A DNA stretch of 64,000 nucleotides from Tubiluchus corallicola. Taxonomy: Eukaryota; Priapulida; Priapulimorpha; Priapulimorphida; Tubiluchidae. The notes under the pieces were generated by a model. It worked only from the letters and a program-made list of their open reading frames with translations, ran no database searches and was not told where the DNA came from. The translations under genes were made by a program, and so were the position numbers. Every line of letters starts with the position of its first letter. Position 1 is the stretch's first letter. Positions 56,770 through 64,000 of the stretch are shown piece after piece. Location: contig JAQGDQ010000675.1 in assembly GCA_030141605.1 (NCBI GenBank), positions 1-64,000 of the forward strand, in the 5' to 3' direction.

Positions 56770-57175
56770 ACCTACATGCAATCTTATTGCATACAGAGCT
56801 TGTATTAGCAGTAACACTGTATAAAACTTGCAAATTTAATCTCAAGCGATGACCGTTAGACGCAGCCATTTTAATGGTAGGTCATTTTAAACACGTTTAG
56901 ATAACATTCGGTCAAGTTTGAAGAAATAATCAGAGCATTCGTAGCGCACACGTCACTAACAAGTAAAAGTATAAATTACTTTATATTGTCAATAAGATCA
57001 CTAATGCGTTTTTTGTGAACCGGTGGTGCACACTGGGATGGCTACGAAGCGAATATTTTAAATTATTATTTTTGATAATTACATAAGTCTCTCGAAAACG
57101 CAAGGTAACGGAAGTAATATAACTTTGTGTGGGAAATTTTTGTGACATAATTTAAAGTGGCCTTCCCTTCCCTTC
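56770..57175. repeat. Dispersed repeat, partner of 19480-19905
   Basis: Same order of phrases as 19480-19905. It ends about 25 bp downstream of the bZIP stop codon, so it may supply the gene's 3' untranslated region. Confidence 0.65.
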
Positions 57176-57198
57176 CCTCCCTTTTAAAGACTAGAATT

Positions 57199-57729
57199 TT
57201 AATGATTAAACAGCATGTACTGTAACTTTGCTGTCTCATTTTTCAAGACAGCTATTTGTGCACGTAATTTCAAATTCTCCTGCTCTAAAATAACAGCTCT
57301 CATCGCGATCTCCTCTTCCTTCTGTCTGCGCATATCACGTGACCTCTTAGCTGCGTCGTTGTTCTTGCGACGTCTCTCCCAATAAGCGGCGTCCTTTTTT
57401 TCTTCCGGCACCGGTTTTACTTTACGTTGTTCGGAATCGGACGACAGCCGTCGCTTGCGGAACAAGCCGGATATAGTCGCGACGGGTCCAAAAGCAGCCA
57501 TATTGGATGCATAACCGGGATATGATGACGTCATTGTTTGATGATAGTGGGGGTAGTGTTGTGAGAGGGGTGCATCGGAGTATTGATAGAGTGAAAACGG
57601 AGGATGAAATGTAAGTTCTTGAGCTTGAGTAACCACCAAGGGAGCATCTTCTGTTTTCCCAGTTACAACTTTCTGAGGAATCGGCTTCTGAAGCCCTTTT
57701 GTTGAACTATAAATGATAGATCCCTCCAT
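57199..57729 (-). CDS. bZIP transcription factor, PAR/NFIL3/CES-2 type
   Basis: Nuclear DNA-binding dimer. From ATG 57729 the frame codes 176 residues: a proline/tyrosine-rich N-terminal part, basic stretch RKRRLSSDSE at 91-100, then the bZIP from about 112. Basic region YWERRRKNNDAAKRSRDMRR (117-136) contains the N-x-A-A-K-R-S-R signature. The leucine zipper (about 140-173) has heptad positions held by I/L, and the protein ends at FNH. YWxRRRKNNxAAKRSRDxRR is typical of PAR-bZIP, NFIL3 and nematode CES-2. The frame is open to 57876, but tttacacttag/G directly before the ATG is a strong splice acceptor, so I take upstream codons as intron and this as the last exon. An upstream coding exon is possible; a canonical PAR domain is not seen. 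Confidence 0.85.
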   Translation of the reverse strand: MEGSIIYSSTKGLQKPIPQKVVTGKTEDAPLVVTQAQELTFHPPFSLYQYSDAPLSQHYPHYHQTMTSSYPGYASNMAAFGPVATISGLFRKRRLSSDSEQRKVKPVPEEKKDAAYWERRRKNNDAAKRSRDMRRQKEEEIAMRAVILEQENLKLRAQIAVLKNETAKLQYMLFNH

Positions 57730-57889
57730 CCTAAGTGTAAAAAATTCACGAGTTAAAAAAGTTAGTACACGATTATATTCAGTGTTATCATAAATACGAT
57801 TAATGAGTCTTTTCACAGTTTCGTTGTGCGCACGCGCATGTTGCTGTAGATCAAAAGTTAAGTGTATCTGTACCACAGCAACAGGTCTT

Positions 57890-58215
57890 ACTCTTAACTA
57901 CAACAGTCAAGAGACGTGTCTAAAGCGCAGCCGTCTGCCGCATCAGTTCAGTAACTTCAGTTGTTTTACGTTGACCTTACGTACTTAATTATGCATTAGG
58001 CTATGCGTAGAGTGATTTACTAACAGGATCTTGCTTGGGAACAAGAAAAAATGAATTAGGCAATGTTCTAGCTAGCTGTTAAAAATTGTTACTATTACAA
58101 TAGCATGGGCTGCGAGGCGTTGGTCAAGTGCACATAAATGTGTTGTCTGGTACTCTTAACCTTTGACCTTTTTCACGATCATCATCAATCGCTGCAACTG
58201 TTAAAAGCCTTAATG
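57890..58215. repeat. Dispersed repeat upstream of the bZIP exon
   Basis: Inverted relative to 28555-28995 (gaacaagaaaaaatgaa, caatagcatgggctgcgagg). It sits just 5' of the exon, in what is probably intron or promoter. Confidence 0.7.
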
Positions 58216-58229
58216 CGGTAATTAAAGGC

Positions 58230-59335
58230 ACTAATACAACAAAAGAACCAAAGAAAAAATAAGTAGATCTATAGAAATTAAAAAATAAAAATAAATAAGA
58301 AAAGAGAAAATATTAGCATAAAAAATCAGACAGAATTAAAATGCATACAAAAATACAAAAATAAAAATATAAAAATATGAAAGGAGGAAAAATAAGAAAA
58401 GCAATAATGAGAACAGACAAGGAAAAAACAAAAAGGAAAAGTAGAGAAAAAGATAAAAAGAAAGAACGAAAGAAATAGGCGAAGAAGCAAAGGAAAGAGA
58501 AAAAAGTCAAAAAGTAAAATGAAAAGAATATTTGGAATAGAAGAAGAAGAACAGAATTGGAGCAGAAGGGAAGAGAAGAGAGGTGAACAAAGAACTGGAG
58601 GGTTACAAGAAGGAAAGAGAGAAAAATGAAAGAAAAGAGAAAATAAAAGTAGAAAAGAGACGACGAAAAAATAAAACAGGAGTGAAAAGCAAAGAAGAAT
58701 ATATGGGAGAAGAAAAGAAGAGGAAAGAAAATATTCAAGAAAAGAAAAGAAGAAGAAAAAAGAGAAGAAAAAGAAAATGAAAAAGGAAAGGAAAATGAAA
58801 AGAAAGCAAAAGGAAAGAAAAGGAAAGGAACAAAAAGGAAAGAAAAAAGAAAAGAGAAAACAAAACAAAACAAAAAAGAGAGGAAAGGGAAAGCAAAAGA
58901 ACTCAAAGGAAAAGAAACGAGATAGAAAAAGAAGATAAGAGAAACATAAATACTGAAAAAAGCAAAAATAAGAGAAAAGAACAAGATAAAAATGAATAAA
59001 ATGAAAAGAGAATAAAAGGAAAACGGCGAAAAACAAAGAATTGATAAAAAGGTAAAGTAAAGAAAATGAAAAAGTAAATACAGGAAATAAAAGAAAAAAG
59101 AAAAACAAAGAAAGAGAAATTCAAAAGTGCAAAAAATCTGAGGTAAATATCACGATGATGGTCAATTAAGATGCACTTGTAAGCATAATTACCTAACCAC
59201 TTAATATGTAAGAAACAAATTAAAAAGATATTACAAAAGAGCAAAAAACAAAAGAAAGGATATGAAGGAAAAAGAAGGGGTAAAATAAAGAAAATCAGAA
59301 AAAACATTGTTTCCCAAAGAAAAAATTAGAACTGA
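58230..59335. repeat. Polypurine (A/G) strand, about 1.1 kb
   Basis: The plus strand is overwhelmingly A and G in irregular gaaa/agaa words, most strictly between 58370 and 59110, with a short mixed break at 59130-59220. Phe/Ser/Leu-rich minus frames (58313-59307) and the Lys/Glu-rich plus frame are products of composition. Confidence 0.9.
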
Positions 59336-60100
59336 TAAACCTACCTCGGCTTCCGGTGAAGCCTTTATGCAAAAAAATTTACAAATTAAGCAATCACAAC
59401 GTAGCTTGATTTAAATGTCGTTTCTAAAATCGAGGTTCATCATGGTTTATTTACTTAAAATGATGAAAATGTTTGCTTGTTCTGTGTAAACGGTTTTCAA
59501 AACAATTGCACAAATAAAAAGTTTTCAATCCAAAGCTGACCACAGCTGCAGTCGTAATGACTACATGTTAACAGACAAAACTACGAATGACCATATATCA
59601 CTATGTACTTATATACGTAGCTCGTTTATTATCATGAAACAATACTTGCGTCATTAGTAGAGGACGGCCTATTTGATCTCGCATCCTGTGTACTGCATCC
59701 AACCGCGCTGTCTATGTTAATGTATACGCAACCTTGGTTTTGGAGTGGCTACTCAGGATTTCTCAGAGCCCGGGGAATCCTAAGTACCGGGTTTGCGTTT
59801 ACATTATACAGTGAATGGAGCGAGAACTGGTTGTCCAGAGTGACGTAAATCCACTGCGGTTAACTTTGCGTAATCCCTTTCTGTATTAATGGTCAGCCTG
59901 TTGTGGACAGCGGTCGAAATCCTGCGCTGGATTGAGCCATATTACGCATCGACTATTAAGAACGAGTTATTGTGTAATTAATTAATTACACTGAAAGCTA
60001 CAGAACGCGTAACTCAGGTGTAGGGACCTTATTAATAGAATCCTGTTGCATAAGCTTAGATAAAATAGATATCAAACGCGCAGGCGCGCTTTCCTAAAAT
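59336..60100. other. Intergenic, nothing recognised
   Basis: No domain or repeat identified. Confidence 0.4.
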
Positions 60101-60104
60101 TAGG

Positions 60105-60317
60105 CAAGGGTTAAATTTTATGAATCGACTACTTCGACTTTCAGAAACCAGAAATTTAATGTGGAACAATTTGCCTGTTTATGTTCGAAACAGAGTTACT
60201 AATGGCAGCTTCAAGAAGATTGCAAATTATTTAGTACACGTACATGAAAGATTTTTTGTGGGTTCCAGATTTGGTCATATGCATTCAAGGCTAAGAAAAT
60301 GCAATGCAGTAAATTAA
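60105..60317 (+). pseudogene. LINE C-terminal fragment
   Basis: Reads RLSETRNLMWNNLPVYVRNR then VTNGSFKKIANYL, the WN-x-LP ... FK-x-L pattern found at the C-terminus of several non-LTR reverse transcriptases. No RT core upstream. A short isolated fragment. Confidence 0.4.
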
Positions 60318-60444
60318 GAAATGATTTTTTAACAATCACGTAGAGAGAAATCGTTTTCGTGTATGTGGTTGACAATTTGAAGATGTTCAACGCTATTTTT
60401 AAAATCTCATAGATATGATAATATTGGGTATATTAGTTTAAACG

Positions 60445-60640
60445 ATGATTCGCATAATACGCTCTTTTTAAGTATGACAAAAACTCTACATTTTAACACA
60501 ATGAAAACTGCAAAAGCGTTTCTGATAATTAAATAATAGATTAAAAACGTAATTAATGGCGGGCAAGCCCAACTATTGACGACATCACAAACTAACATAA
60601 TTTTCAACAGCGAAAACATTCCACGAGCAAAAATATACTA
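60445..60640. repeat. Dispersed repeat fragment (family of 36700-37300)
   Basis: Shares gcaaaagc[ga]tttctgataatta, atagattaaaaa and gacatcacaaactaacat with 36780-36950. Confidence 0.7.
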
Positions 60641-61132
60641 ATATGCATCAAATTACGTAAAAATGTTGTTGATAAAATAAAAATTGGCCCCAGACAAAGT
60701 AAAAAAGATCGTTGTTAAAGTGAAACAAGATGTCAAATGGTGTTAAGGTGAAAAATGTGTCAAATGTTCAACATCATTAAATGAAGTGTTGCTGAATGCG
60801 GAGTCGTTAAGTGAGAACTTACCGTGTTTGACATGCATTTACATGCCCAAGGAATCTCTTCCTAGAGCCCTACATATAATGTAAACCTGATGAAACAACA
60901 AAAATACCAAATACAGGCATATAGTATGTTGCATATAAGCGTTTAACAAAAGCAACTGTAGATTTAAGGGATGGTACAGGGGCAAACAGGGGCAAACAGG
61001 GGCAAACAGGAGAGCTTGGTGTCAGCAAGTGGGATGATTTGGAATGTTTAAACCTGTGGATCATAAGAGCCATGGCACAACATATTAAGCTGCACTTACG
61101 TATAAACAGTGGTGGATGTACTGATACACGAT
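60641..61132. other. Intergenic, short 11-bp tandem
   Basis: Three copies of aggggcaaac at 60977-61010. Otherwise nothing recognised. Confidence 0.45.
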
Positions 61133-61140
61133 ACTGGTTG

Positions 61141-61273
61141 CAGGCCCTATTTCAAGGGGGGATACTTCCCCGGGGCCTCACCCTCCAGGGGGCCCTCGCG
61201 CCGAGGTAACTTTTTTTGCTTTATGCGAACATACTGCCTCCTCTCCCCCTCTCTCTCTCTCTCTCTCTTGCTG

Positions 61274-61306
<33 letters not shown>

Positions 61307-61670
61307 CCCCCCCTCTCTCTCTGCTCCCTCTCTCTCTCTCTCTTTCCCTCTCTCCCCCTCTCTCCCCCCTCTCTCTCTCTTTCCCTCTCTCTCTCTCCCT
61401 CTCCCTCTCTCTCTCTCTCTTGCCGCACGCGTGCCGTTTGACTGGTGCGGCTCGGTGCCGATGTTCAGCTGTTTTCATTTTCGGAATTTCTAACACCGGC
61501 TTGTACGGAAGTGAGAGTACGGTATTACATATTGCAAAGATGTTGTTTTTCATTTGACTATTTGACAAGTATTAAGAACTGGTCTTGAGACTGCTCTCTT
61601 CGCCCCCCCCCCTGAGGGGGCCTCACACACCCCACTTCCCCGGGCCTCGCTTAGGCTGAAATAGGCCCTG
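61141..61670. mobile_element. hAT-type MITE with (CT)n core, copy 2
   Basis: The left end CAGGCCCTATTTCA and right end TGAAATAGGCCCTG are inverted, with 8-bp target duplication ACTGGTTG at 61133-61140 and 61671-61678. The (CT)n/(CCT)n core is at 61240-61425. Reverse orientation relative to 55263-55758. Confidence 0.92.
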
Positions 61671-61690
61671 ACTGGTTGTGTTCAAGCAAT

Positions 61691-61696
61691 TTTATT
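61691..61696 (-). promoter_or_regulatory. Candidate poly(A) signal for the LDLRa/TSP1 gene
   Basis: AATAAA on the minus strand, about 265 nt past the stop codon and 13 bp from the hAT element's target duplication. The position fits a 3' end signal; it is not proven. Confidence 0.4.
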
Positions 61697-61959
61697 TCAT
61701 CAAAATAACGTTGTGGAGTACGTTAATGGTGCATCTTCGCGCTGGGATTATTTGTACCAAACTGTATGAGGGAAGACAAGTCATGTTAAATCTCAATCAC
61801 GAAGATCTACCACTACGTACTCAACAGCATTCTATTGTTATTTTAATGAAATCTAATAGTTTGAAAAAAACAACGTCATGCATTAGCACAATGCAAAGGC
61901 TATGCTTGATTTTAAAGCAACAGGTAAACAAAACGCAAAGCCATATATTTGAACCGTGG

Positions 61960-64000
61960 TCATCTGAACCACGTGATCGTTATCGTGAAAATTCTTAGTA
62001 CAAACACAAGGGTTATTAAAATAATTAAAATACAAATAGTTATCACAAGAATGATAATGGGAATAAGATACTTCATTCGATCCAGTTGTCCTGAGCACGA
62101 CTGTTCTTTGCCGTCTTTCAACACACCTTGCTGCTTCTCAGTCTGGTGTTCTGGGACAATGGCTGATAATAAGGGATGTTCTGTTGTACCGTTTTCTAGC
62201 TTCTGCTGCTTCAGTGTTTCATTCTGAGCCTTTTGTTCTTGCAAAAGTTGTTCTTCATTGGGCATGTCAATGCACTGTCCGCTTTCGACATCTAGCACGT
62301 ATCCTTTTTTGCAGTATTTTTCGCAGTTGTGCTTTTTGGAAAATATACCAGCTTCACGGATCGTGCAGTTTTTGGCTTCCTCGGGATCAGCTTGGCAAGG
62401 AGTACTGCAGTTGAACTCTTTGGATTCTTCTGTTTTGTTTTCTGCGCTACAGACATTTCCTCGTGGTTTGCAATTTCTAACTTTAGTCTGCCGCCCAGAT
62501 GAAGTTCCACAGGGGCTGCAATCTGTGTTAGGGATCCATTCACCCCATGTGCCTTGCTCTTGCTGAATTTCTGGTTTCTCTGTTTCTTGTTTTGGTGGTT
62601 GGTATACATTTTCAGTGGCATGTTCTTGCACGAGTTGTTGGCCATCAGGTAAATCAAGACATTCTTCTTTGTCAATATCAAGGGCAAATCCTTTCCTACA
62701 GTACTTCTCACATTGGTTTCTTTCAGAAAATATACCACTTTTATAAACTACACACACTTGGCGATTATTAGATCCAGCTGGGCAGGGATCTTTACAAACC
62801 ATCTCTTCGGATTCTTCCAGTTTATATTGTGGACCACAAAGTTTTCCTACTGGAGTGCATGTTCTGGTTTTAGTTCTTGTGCCAGACGAAGTCCCACAAG
62901 GACTGCAGTCGTCCTTAGAAATCCATTCACCCCACGAACCTGGTGAAATAAAAAACAAGTCTTCCTCTGTTGATGATTTCTGCCCTAGCCAAGATCCTTC
63001 AACTTGTGGCGGTAGTAGTACATCATCTGGTGAATCAATACATTCTCCTTTGTCAATATCAAGTGCAAACCCTTCCTTGCAGTACTTTTCACATTTCTTC
63101 CTTTCAGAAAATATACCAGCTTCGTGAACTACACACACTTCACGATAATTAGATCCAGCTGGGCAGGGATCTTTACAAACAATCTCTTGAGATTCTTTCA
63201 CTTTATATTGTGGACCACAAAGTTTTCCTACTGGAGTGCATGTTCTGGTTTTAGTTTTTGTACCAAATGAAGTTCCACAAGGACTGCAGCCTTTTTTAGA
63301 AATCCATGCACCCCACGAACCTGGTGAAATAAAAAACAAGTCTTCCTCTGTTGATGATTTCTGCCCTAACCAAGATCCTTCAACTTGTGGCAGTAGTTGC
63401 TCCTTGTCAGGTATATCAATGCATTCGCCTTTGTCAACATCAAACGCAAACCCTTCCCTGCAGTACTTATCACACTTTTTCCTTTCGGAAAATATACCAG
63501 CTTCGCGAACTACACATGCTTCACGATTATCAGGACTAGCTCGGCAAGGATCTTTACAAACAGTTTCCTCAGATTCTTCTCTTTCGTTCAAAGGGCCACA
63601 AAATCTTCCTGAAGGAATGCATGTTCTGGTTCTAGTTTTAGTGCCAGTCGATGTTCCACAAGGGGTACATTCTGCCTCAGTAACCCATTTACTCCATGAA
63701 CCGGGTGGTGGAACATGACATGTTGAGTTGTCGAAGTTGATGCACACTACTTTATTTCGGCATTTTAACAAGTGTTTTGGGCAGTTGTAGTTGCAGAATT
63801 CTTCGTCGCTACCGTCGGAGCAATGCGGATATCCGTCGCATTTGAGAATCTCCCGGTAGCACTGCTGACCATTCATACACTGAAGAAAAGTCTCTTTGCA
63901 CCAAAACAGTTCACAGTTCCTGTTCTTAGTGCAAGTGGGAAAAATATCACAGTCAAACACATCAGGAAGACACTGAACCTCACCTGGGTATTTATCCAGA
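61960..64000 (-). CDS. LDLRa/TSP1 repeat membrane protein (3' part, N-terminus outside window)
   Basis: One uninterrupted frame enters at the window edge and ends at 61960. Counting residues from the codon at 63960: a cysteine-rich start; an LDL-receptor class A domain (about 21-56, ending CDGYPHCSDGSDEEFC with the calcium-binding acidic cluster); then four TSP1-type modules at 87-139, 214-266, 341-393 and 470-522, each opening with WxxW and CxPCGTSxG. Each is followed by a second module of form C-x13-C-x3-C-x12-C (149-180, 276-307, 403-434, 532-563) containing AGIFS and a KYC core. Modules repeat every 127-129 residues. A hydrophobic helix at 631-655 and an 11-residue tail (RIFTITITWFR) predict a type I surface protein with almost no cytoplasmic domain. 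Several N-x-S/T sites are present. The function is unknown; adhesion or ligand binding is inferred from domains only. Confidence 0.88.
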   Translation of the reverse strand, partial: LDKYPGEVQCLPDVFDCDIFPTCTKNRNCELFWCKETFLQCMNGQQCYREILKCDGYPHCSDGSDEEFCNYNCPKHLLKCRNKVVCINFDNSTCHVPPPGSWSKWVTEAECTPCGTSTGTKTRTRTCIPSGRFCGPLNEREESEETVCKDPCRASPDNREACVVREAGIFSERKKCDKYCREGFAFDVDKGECIDIPDKEQLLPQVEGSWLGQKSSTEEDLFFISPGSWGAWISKKGCSPCGTSFGTKTKTRTCTPVGKLCGPQYKVKESQEIVCKDPCPAGSNYREVCVVHEAGIFSERKKCEKYCKEGFALDIDKGECIDSPDDVLLPPQVEGSWLGQKSSTEEDLFFISPGSWGEWISKDDCSPCGTSSGTRTKTRTCTPVGKLCGPQYKLEESEEMVCKDPCPAGSNNRQVCVVYKSGIFSERNQCEKYCRKGFALDIDKEECLDLPDGQQLVQEHATENVYQPPKQETEKPEIQQEQGTWGEWIPNTDCSPCGTSSGRQTKVRNCKPRGNVCSAENKTEESKEFNCSTPCQADPEEAKNCTIREAGIFSKKHNCEKYCKKGYVLDVESGQCIDMPNEEQLLQEQKAQNETLKQQKLENGTTEHPLLSAIVPEHQTEKQQGVLKDGKEQSCSGQLDRMKYLIPIIILVITICILIILITLVFVLRIFTITITWFR

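Noticed and set aside
58313-59307. Phe/Ser/Leu-rich frames of 223-260 codons resembling membrane proteins
   Set aside because: Complement of a polypurine strand; the hydrophobicity is a composition effect.
61109-61568. Ser/Leu-rich and Arg/Glu-rich frames up to 115 codons
   Set aside because: CT tract inside the second hAT MITE.
61678-61998. 106-codon plus-strand frame
   Set aside because: Overlaps the 3' end and stop of the LDLRa/TSP1 gene and has no recognisable domain.
62184-63718. Plus-strand frames of 60-160 codons
   Set aside because: Antisense shadows of the LDLRa/TSP1 gene, repeated because the gene is repeated.

Overview
The window is animal nuclear DNA from an invertebrate, AT-rich, with genes split by GT-AG introns and a high load of transposons, minisatellites and microsatellites. 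Gene content (GDP-L-fucose synthase, transaldolase, a PAR/CES-2-type bZIP factor, an LDLRa/TSP1 membrane protein, tandem C2H2 zinc-finger arrays) fixes it as metazoan. It does not fix the phylum, which I leave open.

Layout. 0-16 kb: a zinc-finger locus with three arrays of 84-bp C2H2 units on the minus strand (243-1290, 1652-2821, 12071-13615), embedded in a segmental duplication. Arrays 1 and 2 are broken or truncated; array 3 is open for 18 fingers. One duplicate is interrupted by a decayed Ty3/mag-like retrotransposon (3887-7873). Its two LTRs face each other in inverted orientation, yet it carries a clean 5-bp target-site duplication, and the other duplicate keeps the empty site. 20.4-29.2 kb: a complete 8-exon GDP-L-fucose synthase gene (minus strand, 317 aa by my splice model). 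Its last two introns are largely three unrelated minisatellites and its first intron holds a pogo-like element. 36.2-49.8 kb: a complete 9-exon transaldolase gene (minus strand, 323 aa). Its introns hold a 43-copy 37-bp satellite, a degenerate array that switches strand, a TA-flanked MITE, a tRNA-derived SINE, a LINE fragment and a 0.45-kb-arm inverted repeat. 50-56.5 kb: microsatellites, a CCA-rich higher-order repeat and several non-autonomous DNA transposons whose target duplications can be read directly. 57.2-57.7 kb: the bZIP gene's last exon. 58.2-59.3 kb: a nearly all-purine strand. 61.96-64 kb: the 3' part of the LDLRa/TSP1 membrane protein, which runs off the window.

The genes do not form a pathway. 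GDP-fucose synthesis and the pentose-phosphate enzyme are housekeeping genes lying head-to-tail on the same strand. The two most unusual items are the inverted-LTR retroelement, whose internal junction carries exactly 18 nt of primer-tRNA sequence and so looks like a fossil of aberrant reverse transcription, and the homogenised zinc-finger arrays, whose variation sits mainly at DNA-contact positions, as in PRDM9-type fast-evolving arrays. Exon boundaries are my own reading of splice sites and frame; they close without frame errors in both multi-exon genes.
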